51,978 nt of DNA from Spirochaetales bacterium (GTDB taxonomy: Bacteria; Spirochaetota; Spirochaetia; UBA9216). Under the pieces are notes generated by a model. The model saw only the letters and a list, made by a program, of their open reading frames with translations. It was not told the origin of the DNA and did no database searches. The DNA lies in NCBI GenBank assembly GCA_016342585.1, contig JAEINK010000035.1, forward strand, positions 1 to 51,978. Direction: 5' to 3'. Made by a program: the position numbers and the translations under genes. Below, one piece after another: positions 43,624 through 51,977 of the stretch; the stretch's first letter is position 1, and each line of letters begins with the position of its first letter.

Positions 43624-44676
43624 ATGATAAGTGTAATAATCTTTCTTTCAAGTGGACTGTTTTTAGGCTGGTCTCTGGGGGCTAATGACGCCGCAAACGT
43701 ATGGGGTACGGCTGTTGGAACTCGAATGGTCAGCTTTAGGAAAGCCGCGGCCTTATGCAGTGTTTTTGTAATTCTCGGAGCGGTGATCAGCGGAAGCGGT
43801 GCTTCTCATACCCTTGGAAAGCTAGGAGCAATCAGTGAGCTGGCAGGGGCCTTTACGGTCGCCCTTTCTGCGGCTCTATCGGTATTCTGGATGACAAAAG
43901 CCGCCCTCCCGGTCTCAACTTCTCAGGCAATAGTAGGATCTATCATTGGCTGGAATCTATTTTCCGGATCTGAAATAGATTATAGAGCATTAACAAAGGT
44001 TGTGGGAACCTGGGTCTTTTCTCCTGTACTATCCGCCGTCTTTGCTATAATTCTGTATTTCATAATTACCGGCATCTTAAAAAGATCAAAGATACATCTT
44101 ATTCGCCTGGATGGATTAACAAGAGCACTATTGCTGGCTGCGGGGGCATTTGGCTCATACAGTCTTGGTGCCAATAACATTGCTAATGTTATGGGTGTTT
44201 TTGTTAATAGTGCCTCCGGTTTGTTTACTGATATATCCATGGGTAATCTTGTGAAATTTACAGGAGTTCAACAACTCTTCCTGTTGGGAGGAGCGGCAAT
44301 TGCTATTGGTGTTTTTACATATTCCAAAAGGGTTATGATGACTGTTGGTTCCGGCATATACCAGCTTTCGCCTATTACGGCATTCATTGTTGTATTGTCA
44401 AGTTCAATTGTATTATTCCTTTTCGCGTCCAAGGGACTCCAGGGTTTTTTAGTCTCTCGCAATCTACCCTCTTTTCCTCTTGTCCCGGTTTCCAGTTCTC
44501 AATCGATTGTAGGGGCTGTAATTGGTATTGGTATAGCCAAAGGAGGAAGAAATCTTAATCTAAAAATATTGGGAAGGATTAGTATCGGATGGGTCGCCAC
44601 TCCAGTAATTTCAGCAGTGGTTACTTTTATCGCATTATTCATAGTCCAGAATGTGTTCAGTCAGGTTGTATATTAA
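43624..44676 (+). CDS. pit: PiT-family inorganic phosphate transporter
   Basis: A 350-aa membrane protein with about ten hydrophobic segments and the two inverted PiT signatures: GANDAANVWGTAVGTRMVS near residue 20 and GANNIANVMGVFV near residue 181, each with P(V)S(T)SQ(A/S)IVG repeats later. These proteins move metal-phosphate with protons or sodium; some relatives carry sulfate. Co-encoded with DUF47 and an uncharacterised protein, downstream of a LysR-type regulator. Confidence 0.92.
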   Translation: MISVIIFLSSGLFLGWSLGANDAANVWGTAVGTRMVSFRKAAALCSVFVILGAVISGSGASHTLGKLGAISELAGAFTVALSAALSVFWMTKAALPVSTSQAIVGSIIGWNLFSGSEIDYRALTKVVGTWVFSPVLSAVFAIILYFIITGILKRSKIHLIRLDGLTRALLLAAGAFGSYSLGANNIANVMGVFVNSASGLFTDISMGNLVKFTGVQQLFLLGGAAIAIGVFTYSKRVMMTVGSGIYQLSPITAFIVVLSSSIVLFLFASKGLQGFLVSRNLPSFPLVPVSSSQSIVGAVIGIGIAKGGRNLNLKILGRISIGWVATPVISAVVTFIALFIVQNVFSQVVY

Positions 44677-44696
44677 ATAAATACTAAGGAGATAAT

Positions 44697-45338
44697 ATGA
44701 GCAAGCCAAATTTAGAAGTCGGGGCAATTTCTGATCCCCGTTTTGAGTTCAGAACATTTGGAAGGGAGTTTGACGCTGCCTCTGAAAGGATGGCAAGATT
44801 ATCAGTACCCGTTCCAGAGAAGGTCTGGGAACGAAGTTCAGAAGAGATCTATATTGTTTCTGCTACAAACGACAAAAACAATACAAAGATTCGTGGTGGA
44901 AAAATGGATATAAAAACATTCATTCAGGAAAAGGATGGTCTTGAGCAGTGGAACCCCCTGATGAAAGGTGAGTTTCCAATCTCCAGAGATGTTCTTGAGA
45001 ATGAGGTTTTTCCTGCCTTCGCTGTGGATATGCCCGCCCTGGAAAAAGAGACATATACTCTGGATGAGTTTTTAACGATGGTCAGATCGAATGATTTGTT
45101 AAAGGCTGTTCGTGTGGAAAAACAGAGATTTGGATACATGGTTAATGACACAATTTGTGAAGTGGCCAATGTGTGGATAAATGGCGCAAAACTGGTATCA
45201 ATCAATTCAGAATCGACAGTACTCGAAGATATTCTTAAAACAATGAAAGATGTCGGTGTGGATAACTTTGAGAATATCAATTACCTGCAAGCTGTAAAAC
45301 GGGTTATTGGGATGATTGATAAACCCTTTGCCACATAG
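44697..45338 (+). CDS. Uncharacterised protein, paralogue of the 40049-40633 product (possibly CYTH-like)
   Basis: A 213-aa soluble protein and third gene of the DUF47-PiT operon, 20 bp after pit. It is homologous to the first gene of the tct operon (see 40049-40633), with best conservation across residues 17-94: RFEFRTFGREF, SSEEIYIVSATND, TKIRGGKMDIKTF, DGLEQWNPLMKGEFPI. No signal peptide or membrane helix. The pattern hints at a CYTH/tunnel-type beta barrel that binds phosphate chains, but this is inference. Position in a phosphate-transport operon fits a phosphate or polyphosphate role. Confidence 0.65.
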   Translation: MSKPNLEVGAISDPRFEFRTFGREFDAASERMARLSVPVPEKVWERSSEEIYIVSATNDKNNTKIRGGKMDIKTFIQEKDGLEQWNPLMKGEFPISRDVLENEVFPAFAVDMPALEKETYTLDEFLTMVRSNDLLKAVRVEKQRFGYMVNDTICEVANVWINGAKLVSINSESTVLEDILKTMKDVGVDNFENINYLQAVKRVIGMIDKPFAT

Positions 45339-45371
45339 GCAGATAAAGAGTGCTTTTGAAATTTTAGTAAT

Positions 45372-45400
45372 AAAGGGCAGCCTGTTGGCTGTCCTTTTTT
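45372..45400 (+). terminator. Rho-independent terminator of the DUF47-PiT operon
   Basis: GGGCAGCC/GGCTGTCC stem (one G-T pair) with a 4-nt loop followed by six T. It ends the plus-strand operon before the convergent Ehr operon. Confidence 0.85.
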
Positions 45401-45419
45401 GTCCTACCCGATTATCTGT

Positions 45420-46223
45420 TCAATGAATTCGTCCCAGAATTCTGAGGAGTCCATCCAGGATTGTCAGGGGGTTGGGAGGACAGCCCGGGATGAAGAGGTC
45501 CACCGGAATAATCGTATCCACTCCGCTTCCTGTTTCATCATGATCTGAAAATAATCCACCCGAAACAGCACAGCTACCCACGGCAATGACTATCTTTGGT
45601 GAGGGTATGGCTTCATAGGTTTTTAAGAGGGCCTCTCGCATATTATTTGTGACGGGTCCCGTGACCACAAGGCCGTCGGCATGTCGCGGTGACGCCACAA
45701 ACTTTATTCCGAACCGGTCAAGATCCCATCCTATTGTTCCCAGGACATTAATATCCGCCTCGCAGGCGTTACAGCCTCCGGCGCTCACTTGCCTCAGTTT
45801 TAAAGACCGTTTGAAAATTCTCAAAATTTCCGCCCTGAGTTTTTCAGCACGTTTTAACTCTTCAGATTCACAGATAATAAGCCCTTTACGATCTGTGGCC
45901 GCCATCCGGAAATCTTTTGTGAAGACAAGAGAATCATGTTCGCAGGCTTCCGCACATTTTCCGCAGAATATGCATTTTCCAAGATCAATCAGGAGTCCTG
46001 TGTTTTTGGCGTCTGAATTTTTTATGCCTGATTTTTTATTTTGAGATATGGCATCCACCGGACAGATCTCCATGCAGGCTGTGCAGCCGGAAACACATTT
46101 AGATCGATCGATTTTCGGTACCCCTAAATACCTTTCCGGAAGGGGGGGAATGGTTTTGGGAAATTTTATGGTTCTGTGTTTCTGAAAAAATCTTGCTCTT
46201 AATGCCTTTATCATAACTCTCAA
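45420..46223 (-). CDS. Ferredoxin-NuoB fusion subunit of Ehr-type complex (HyfA/HycF + HyfI/HycG-like)
   Basis: A 267-aa iron-sulfur protein in two parts. Residues 38-100 are a 2x[4Fe-4S] ferredoxin domain (Cys43/47/50/54 and Cys84/87/90/94). Residues 140-267 are a NuoB-like domain with Cys151 and Cys154 (GGCNACE), Cys218 (GSCAVSGG) and Cys248 (PGCPPNP), the ligands of the cluster nearest the catalytic subunit. In formate hydrogenlyase these are separate proteins. It follows the large-subunit gene by 16 bp. The start is uncertain: TTG at 46223 has GAGG close by, and ATG at 46214 lacks a good ribosome site. Last gene of the operon. Confidence 0.85.
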   Translation of the reverse strand: MRVMIKALRARFFQKHRTIKFPKTIPPLPERYLGVPKIDRSKCVSGCTACMEICPVDAISQNKKSGIKNSDAKNTGLLIDLGKCIFCGKCAEACEHDSLVFTKDFRMAATDRKGLIICESEELKRAEKLRAEILRIFKRSLKLRQVSAGGCNACEADINVLGTIGWDLDRFGIKFVASPRHADGLVVTGPVTNNMREALLKTYEAIPSPKIVIAVGSCAVSGGLFSDHDETGSGVDTIIPVDLFIPGCPPNPLTILDGLLRILGRIH

Positions 46224-46239
46224 TAATCCTCAATAAAAT

Positions 46240-47727
46240 TTATAGATCAAAACCGCAGTATGAAAGATTAAAACTTTTATTGCATACCGGGAAATCAGAT
46301 ATCTCTTCACCTCTCAACGCCAGGGATAAGCCCAGCCAGTTGTGAAAAGAGGGGTCGACTATTTTGTACTGCTTAAAACGACCGGAACTCTCTGTGACAG
46401 CCGCATGGCAGACCTCTCCCCGCCACCCTTCAATAAAGGATATGGCCAGAGAATCGGGTGCGAGACTTTTATTAATGGTTTTCAGGGTTTCACCTTCAGG
46501 GAGTTCCTTTAGGAGTTTTTCAATAAATTTGATCGACTCCTGAACTTCGAGCCACCTTACATAGGCTCTGGAATTAACGTCACCCCTCTCGGCTGTGGAT
46601 ACGGGGATGAAGGAGAGGTGGTAATATCCCGAGGGGTGATCCTTGCGGATATCCCTTTGGCAACCACTGGCCCTGGCAGCAGGACCCACCATACCAATCC
46701 TGTTGGCGGTTTCCCCGGATACTGTTCCGGTGGCATCAAACCTGGCCAAAACCGAAGGGGAGTCCCAGAGCAGGGCGGCGGCGTTCAAAAAATCTTTCTT
46801 CCCCGCATCGAGCCGTTTAAGGAGTTCGGTTTTTATACCATCATCGATATCCATGCTGGTTCCCCCGGGGCAGACAAGATTCCTTCCAAATCTGTTTCCG
46901 CAAAGGAGGGCACTCATATTAAGAAACTCCCCTCTTATCCTTCCACAGTAAGAGGCTGTAGGCAGATAACCCACATCGCCCGAAAGGGCACCAAGATCGC
47001 CAATATGATTGGCACAGCGCTCGAGCTCCAGGGCGATGGCCCGGATAGCCTCCGCCCGGGCGCTGATCCTTGTTTCTGTGAATGTTTCAAATATCTGGCA
47101 GTAAGCCATGGTGTGAGCTATGGTGGAATCCCCGGCTGTTACCCCGATTTTTAAAAGGGTATTTTTCGCGGGTCCTGCCGCAATGGCTTTTTCGATCCCC
47201 CTATGCTGAAATCCGTGGGATGTCTCCAGGTGGTATACCGTTTCGCCATGGCATTGAAACCGGAAATGACCCGGTTCAATTATTCCTGCATGTACCGGAC
47301 CTACGGCTACCTGGTGGACATCCGGGCCTTCCATTCTAAAGAAATCCATACTTTCCACTTGACCCCTGGGGAACCTGACGGGTTTAAGCCATGGGTGTCC
47401 CCCGGGCATGATACCGGATTGCTCGTATATTTCCCGTTCAAACAGGTGAAATTGCTCATCTTCCGTTGAAAGGGATCGGAATGTATTGTTTTCGACTTTC
47501 AGGCATAAAGCCCGGCTTACACCCTGGTGATCATCCGATAGGATCATCATGAGTCTTGATCCTGATCCCTTATTGATCATCGAAAAGAAGGCGTTACAAC
47601 GCCAGCCCTCTTGCGTTAACTCCAGCACCGCATTGCGGAAATCTCCTTCCGCCAGAAGGGGAATCTCGCTTAGGGGGATCATCTTATTGTATTTTACGGT
47701 TATTCCTTTATTCAAATTCCTGCTCAT
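46240..47727 (-). CDS. NuoC-NuoD fusion large subunit of Ehr-type complex, lacking NiFe ligands (HycE/HyfG-like)
   Basis: A 495-aa protein. Residues 15-125 form the NuoC part (FEREIYEQSGIMPGGHPWLKP); the rest is the NuoD/hydrogenase large-subunit part (HGFQHRGIEK, SGDVGY). In NiFe hydrogenases two CxxC motifs hold the metals. Here the first is replaced by IGVTAGDSTIAH (194-205) and the second by VDPSFHNW (457-464), so no NiFe site can form. The ending has isolated cysteines (CNKSFNLSYCGFDL). This is the defining trait of energy-converting-hydrogenase-related complexes, whose electron partner is unknown. ATGA overlap with the upstream antiporter-like gene. Confidence 0.85.
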   Translation of the reverse strand: MSRNLNKGITVKYNKMIPLSEIPLLAEGDFRNAVLELTQEGWRCNAFFSMINKGSGSRLMMILSDDHQGVSRALCLKVENNTFRSLSTEDEQFHLFEREIYEQSGIMPGGHPWLKPVRFPRGQVESMDFFRMEGPDVHQVAVGPVHAGIIEPGHFRFQCHGETVYHLETSHGFQHRGIEKAIAAGPAKNTLLKIGVTAGDSTIAHTMAYCQIFETFTETRISARAEAIRAIALELERCANHIGDLGALSGDVGYLPTASYCGRIRGEFLNMSALLCGNRFGRNLVCPGGTSMDIDDGIKTELLKRLDAGKKDFLNAAALLWDSPSVLARFDATGTVSGETANRIGMVGPAARASGCQRDIRKDHPSGYYHLSFIPVSTAERGDVNSRAYVRWLEVQESIKFIEKLLKELPEGETLKTINKSLAPDSLAISFIEGWRGEVCHAAVTESSGRFKQYKIVDPSFHNWLGLSLALRGEEISDFPVCNKSFNLSYCGFDL

Positions 47728-49214
47728 ATTCTAATCCCCTTTTCAACGATAACGGCCGCACCCTCAAGAAAATTCATCATCCCCGGTGGTACCCAGAACC
47801 CAAGAAGCAGGAAGGCGGCAATACAAATGTATATGATTAACCGATTGGAAAATCTAACCTTTTCCAGGCCTGTTGAATTATTAATGCCGGGTTTAAAAAT
47901 CATATCAAGAACATATTTAAGCATGCTTATGAAGATGGCGATTGTTCCCATCATGAATAATGTGAACAGCACATATCTTTTTCCATTAAATGCCGTCTCA
48001 ACGATCATGAACTCACTCATGAAAATAGAAAACGGGGCGACTCCCATGAGGACCAGCATGGAAATAAGGAATGCACCTCCCCATATGGGCATTCTGCGGA
48101 AGACCCCTGTTATCTTTCTCATATCCCGGGTTCCATAGGTGTGGATTATAGAACCCGATGAGAAGAAGGCCAGTATCTTCGACAGGGAGTGGTTCAGGCT
48201 GTGGAAGAGAGCTGCCGTGGTTCCTGCACCCCCGAGACCCAGTCCGATGGCGATAATTCCGATGTGCTCAACACTGCAGTATGCCAGGAGTCTTTTTACA
48301 TCATGTTGAATCGGAATAAAGACCGCTGCAAATAGCAGGGAGAGGAACCCCAGGAGGATGAGGATCGAATGAGCATCACCGCTTTCCCCCATGGAACCTT
48401 CGACTATGGGAAGGTATCTCATAATTACAAAGAGGGCCACGTTCAACATGACTCCCGAGAAAACGGAGGATACGGGAGTCGGGGCCTGACTGTGAGCGTC
48501 CGGAAGCCAGGTATGCATGGGCGCAAGCCCCGCCTTGGTTCCAAAACCAACCACAATGAAAATAAAAGCAAAAAGCATCAAATCGGGGTTCAGGTGCGAA
48601 GCGTGGAGGCTTAAACCGCTGAAGGTATTCATGCTGGCAGTATCGGTAAATTCTCTCCCAGCTGCCGCCACAAGGATTGTTCCAATGAAGGCAAGGCCTA
48701 TCCCGATGGAGCACACAAGAAGGTATTTCCACATGGCCTCCAGGGAGAGTGAATCTGATTCGGAAATAATAAGGAAGGTTGATAGAATCGTCGTCGCCTC
48801 AATGGCCACCCAGGTAAGACCGATATTATTGGATAAGATCACAATCATCAGCATCAGCTGAAAAGCCTGCCAGAGCATGGAGAACCTCTGGAAATGAAAA
48901 ACCGACTGAACTCCTTTCGCCCGGGCTTTTTTAAAATAGTCCTGCATGTAGATTCCGGAGCTCAGGAAAACCAGGTTGATAAGGAAGAGGTGGTAGAGTG
49001 AAAGTTTATCAACAATGAAGGTTTCACCAAAAAACAGGAAAGCTCCATTTCTGTGAAGGGCGATGGTAAAGTATATTGAGAGGAGCGATACAAGCAGGGA
49101 GCTCCATAAAGGAATTCGGATCATTTTTTTCTGATCGATCAATTTAAGGGGAATTAAAATCCCTGTAAGGAAGGTTCCTGTAATTGCTATTGAAATAAGT
49201 TCTGTCGGAATCAT
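47724..49214 (-). CDS. Antiporter-like membrane subunit (HyfF/NuoN-like)
   Basis: A 496-aa proton-translocating-type subunit with about fourteen membrane segments. The core carries KAGLAPMHTWLPDAHSQAPTPVSS and the HDVKRLLAYCSVEHIGIIAIG stretch, including the conserved functional Lys/His residues of Mrp/NuoN-type half-channels, and the membrane Glu in WVAIEATTILS. It starts in an ATGA overlap with the HyfE-like gene and ends in an ATGA overlap with the large subunit gene. Confidence 0.88.
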   Translation of the reverse strand: MIPTELISIAITGTFLTGILIPLKLIDQKKMIRIPLWSSLLVSLLSIYFTIALHRNGAFLFFGETFIVDKLSLYHLFLINLVFLSSGIYMQDYFKKARAKGVQSVFHFQRFSMLWQAFQLMLMIVILSNNIGLTWVAIEATTILSTFLIISESDSLSLEAMWKYLLVCSIGIGLAFIGTILVAAAGREFTDTASMNTFSGLSLHASHLNPDLMLFAFIFIVVGFGTKAGLAPMHTWLPDAHSQAPTPVSSVFSGVMLNVALFVIMRYLPIVEGSMGESGDAHSILILLGFLSLLFAAVFIPIQHDVKRLLAYCSVEHIGIIAIGLGLGGAGTTAALFHSLNHSLSKILAFFSSGSIIHTYGTRDMRKITGVFRRMPIWGGAFLISMLVLMGVAPFSIFMSEFMIVETAFNGKRYVLFTLFMMGTIAIFISMLKYVLDMIFKPGINNSTGLEKVRFSNRLIIYICIAAFLLLGFWVPPGMMNFLEGAAVIVEKGIRI

Positions 49215-49861
49215 TTATTCAACCTCTCCAGGGACTCTGAGTTCACCGAATCAAAATACAGATGAATGTGTGTTACAGCCACTACCATGATCACGATACC
49301 CGCCAGAAGATCCAGGAGTATCCCAATTTCAATGAAGAGGGGCTGTGATGATGCTATGGAAATTCCAAGGATAAACCCGGCATTCTCAAAAACAAGGTAG
49401 CCGATTATCTGGGCTATGATATTTCTCCTGGTGGCAATAATAAACATCCCGATGATTATCGAAGCAAAGGCTGCTGCCGTATTGAAAGAGGATACACTTA
49501 AATACATGAAGGGTAGTTTCTTTATAAAATAAAAGGATCCATAGGAAATGAGCAGGCCGAAAATAACCGACCATGAATATCCCACATAGGGGTGGAGTTC
49601 TTTTTTTGTCAGTACATTCCTTGTTACCTTTCGGAGATAATGAGGAATTATAAATCCCTTTATGGCGATGGATATGATTGCCAGGATCAGGAGTTCAACA
49701 ATCTTTCCCGCCTCGCTCGGGATGAAGAGGGGGAGGAGACTTAAGACGACTCCCTGGAATGTGACCCCCCTTATCATGGCTCCGGTCCTGCTTGATCCAA
49801 GAAGAAAAATATTACTGAGTACGATTAATAATGATAGAAGAATGAGTATATTATATTGCAT
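49211..49861 (-). CDS. HyfE-like membrane subunit
   Basis: A 216-aa hydrophobic protein with about six membrane segments, including the NuoK-like part with the FENAGFILGISI motif (buried Glu) near residue 159. The size and position between the HyfC-like and HyfF-like genes match HyfE of hydrogenase-4-type complexes. It starts 3 bp after the HyfC-like gene ends. Confidence 0.82.
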   Translation of the reverse strand: MQYNILILLSLLIVLSNIFLLGSSRTGAMIRGVTFQGVVLSLLPLFIPSEAGKIVELLILAIISIAIKGFIIPHYLRKVTRNVLTKKELHPYVGYSWSVIFGLLISYGSFYFIKKLPFMYLSVSSFNTAAAFASIIIGMFIIATRRNIIAQIIGYLVFENAGFILGISIASSQPLFIEIGILLDLLAGIVIMVVAVTHIHLYFDSVNSESLERLNK

Positions 49862-49864
49862 TTA

Positions 49865-50779
49865 TTACCACACAAAAAAGTTACTGAAGGATAGAAAGAA
49901 TCCCAGGAAAGCGATTATTCCCGAGCTGAAGAGAAGCTGGGGGACCTTTGGTAAAGACGAACGGGCCAGAACCGATTCTACGACGCCTACTATCATGGAG
50001 ATAAGGAGTACCGATAGAATTGTCACTGCGAAATATATTCCCGGGGAAAGGGCTGTAACCGGAAGTAGGATTTTCACGATTATCAGCGAAAACAACCAGA
50101 GCTTTATAGCGGCCGCCCATTCAAGGAGGGCGAGCCCCGGACCGCTGTTATCCAGGATCATGACTTCGTGGATCATGGTCAGTTCCAGATGAGTGTTCGG
50201 GTCATCAAAAGGGAGCCTTGCATTTTCCGCCAGCATGACAATGAATAGGGGGATGGCGGTCAGGGCCAGTATTATCCAGTTTTTTCCTGTTTCCGTACTT
50301 ATGGCTTCCGTAAAACTCTCTGCGCCATTCAGTCTTAATATCGTCAGCATGGCAATGAAGATAACCGGTTCGGCCATGGCAGAGAAGAAGACCTCTCTGC
50401 TTGCTCCCATTCCCTCAAAGGGTGAACCCGTATCCAGGGCGGAGATGACCAGGAAAAATCGCCCCAGTCCAAGAAGGTAGAAGAGGAGGATGAAATCTCC
50501 GGTGAAGGATATATATCCGCCCCCGGGGAGTATGGGGACAAAGATTACCGCCGAAAGGCTTGTTACAAATATTATGACCGGGCTTATTAGAAAAACAAGG
50601 GTTGTTGTCCTGCTTACCAAGGTCTGTTTCCTGAACAAGCGGTAAAGATCAAAATACATCTGCAGGAGGGGCGCCCCCTTTCTCCCCGCAAAGAGGGCTT
50701 TTATTCTGTTTATGATGCCGCAGAGGAGGGGGGAAAACAGGAGGGCAACAGCCAGAGAGAATAGTAAATTTATAATCAT
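49865..50779 (-). CDS. HyfC/NuoH-like membrane subunit
   Basis: A 304-aa NuoH-family protein, the membrane anchor that connects the iron-sulfur arm with the antiporter-like subunits. Visible motifs are GRKGAPLLQMYFDLYRLFRK near residue 30, GASREVFFSAMAEP, and LPFDDPNTHLELTMIHEVM with the acidic residues typical of the HycD/HyfC branch. The ATG at 50779 overlaps the upstream stop codon (ATGA) and has GGAA 8 nt upstream; a longer frame to 50863 is not supported. Confidence 0.9.
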   Translation of the reverse strand: MIINLLFSLAVALLFSPLLCGIINRIKALFAGRKGAPLLQMYFDLYRLFRKQTLVSRTTTLVFLISPVIIFVTSLSAVIFVPILPGGGYISFTGDFILLFYLLGLGRFFLVISALDTGSPFEGMGASREVFFSAMAEPVIFIAMLTILRLNGAESFTEAISTETGKNWIILALTAIPLFIVMLAENARLPFDDPNTHLELTMIHEVMILDNSGPGLALLEWAAAIKLWLFSLIIVKILLPVTALSPGIYFAVTILSVLLISMIVGVVESVLARSSLPKVPQLLFSSGIIAFLGFFLSFSNFFVW

Positions 50780-51903
50780 ATTAAGAACTTCCATATAATG
50801 AGTATCAGGACTGTCAGGGCGATGTACAGGACATAAATTCCCGCTTTTCCACACTGAAACCATCTGAGTAAGGCCAGTCCTTTATCTAAAACCTGAATGA
50901 TTTTGATAAAAACGCCCGATAAAAACCAGTCTTCAACCCGGGTTTTCAGGTGCCACGATTTCTGTGGAAATATTTTTTCATCCGCGTGCAGCTCTTTCCG
51001 GGCTGCCAATAAGGAGCCGAACCTCTCTGTTATGGGGGCCGTGAAGGAGGACCCGGTGTACTGAACAGATGCATCACCCCCGGAGATACCACAACCCCAG
51101 GTTTCCGATTGTACAACCGCCTTACCCCTGACTTTCAGCCTGTAGATGAAAAAACAGATAATCATGGCCCCCAGTATAAATCCAAGGATGAGGCTGAGGG
51201 TTGAAGTGATATCCTTTAATTGAAGAAAGGCCGGCAGGATCGCTTCTCCTGTAAGAAGGAGGATTGGTCTCTCCAGGAATGACAGTACAAGGAAGCTTGC
51301 CATACCGATGAGTACAATGAGTGGTATCAGAAAAATCATCCCCGTCTTCATCATCCCCGGGACAGGAAGTATTTCGGTCAAGGACTCTGTTCTTCCTCTT
51401 CCCAGGAAAACAGTACCGAACAGCTTGGTAAAACCTGCGGCGGCGAGTCCGCCGGTGAGGGCCAGGGATAATATTGCCAGGGCAGAAACCATGGGCAGGA
51501 TAGCCCCTTCCGAACTGACCGCGCCGATTATAGCTCCTGCGTAAATGAAGAGTTCACTTATAAAACCGTTGAAGAGGGGAAGACCGGAGATTGCCAGAGA
51601 ACCAAGGAGAAACAGGGTCCCTGTTAAGGGCATTTTTTTTAAGAGGCCACCCAGTTTATCTATTTCTCCGGTTCCCGTCTCTCTTATGATCGCCCCGGCT
51701 CCCAGGAAGAGGAGACCCTTGAAAAGGGCATGATTCAGAACATGGAGGAGTGCCCCGGCAAAACCGAACAAGGCGATTCGAGGATAATCGAAGGATACTC
51801 CTGCCACACCGAGACCCATGCCGATCATGATGATCCCTATATTCTCCACACTGCAGTAAGCCAGGAGTTTCTTTATATCTTTCTGTCCTATTGAAAAAAG
51901 AAT
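50776..51903 (-). CDS. HyfB/HycC-like antiporter subunit, 5' part missing at element junction
   Basis: The 375 C-terminal residues of a NuoL/HyfB-type subunit begin inside the conserved stretch ILFSIGQKDIKKLLAYC, which lies mid-protein in the family. The C-terminus has the HyfB hallmark WGCGISGGDASVQYTGSSF. Upstream of 51903 the sequence becomes the 75-bp terminal repeat, whose translation in this frame does not resemble the family. A start codon within the repeat (TTG at 51942) is therefore false. Either the gene is disrupted by an insertion sequence in this strain, or the assembly joined the repeat wrongly. It is the first visible gene of the Ehr operon. Confidence 0.8.
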   Translation of the reverse strand: MLFSIGQKDIKKLLAYCSVENIGIIMIGMGLGVAGVSFDYPRIALFGFAGALLHVLNHALFKGLLFLGAGAIIRETGTGEIDKLGGLLKKMPLTGTLFLLGSLAISGLPLFNGFISELFIYAGAIIGAVSSEGAILPMVSALAILSLALTGGLAAAGFTKLFGTVFLGRGRTESLTEILPVPGMMKTGMIFLIPLIVLIGMASFLVLSFLERPILLLTGEAILPAFLQLKDITSTLSLILGFILGAMIICFFIYRLKVRGKAVVQSETWGCGISGGDASVQYTGSSFTAPITERFGSLLAARKELHADEKIFPQKSWHLKTRVEDWFLSGVFIKIIQVLDKGLALLRWFQCGKAGIYVLYIALTVLILIIWKFLI

Positions 51904-51977
51904 GTAACTACTCAGCACCAACCATGAATGGGTTTCCGGCAAAGACTCTTAAAAGCGCTTCCATTGCATGAACATCG
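51903..51977. mobile_element. Right-end copy of 75-bp inverted terminal repeat (probable IS66-like element end)
   Basis: Exact inverted copy of 1-75. It abuts the truncated HyfB-like gene at 51903, which fits an insertion into that gene. Only one side of the insertion is visible, so the 8-bp target duplication expected for IS66 elements cannot be tested. Confidence 0.45.

Noticed and set aside
46618..47154. 178-codon open frame opposite the large-subunit gene
   Set aside because: Fully antisense to a conserved protein, with no ribosome site and no recognisable family.
45420..51903. NiFe hydrogenase-4 / formate hydrogenlyase
   Set aside because: Gene order fits, but the large subunit lacks both CxxC metal motifs, so hydrogen activation is not supported.
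51904..51942. TTG start codon at 51942 for the HyfB-like gene
   Set aside because: It lies inside the terminal repeat, and the protein there begins mid-family; the gene is truncated instead.
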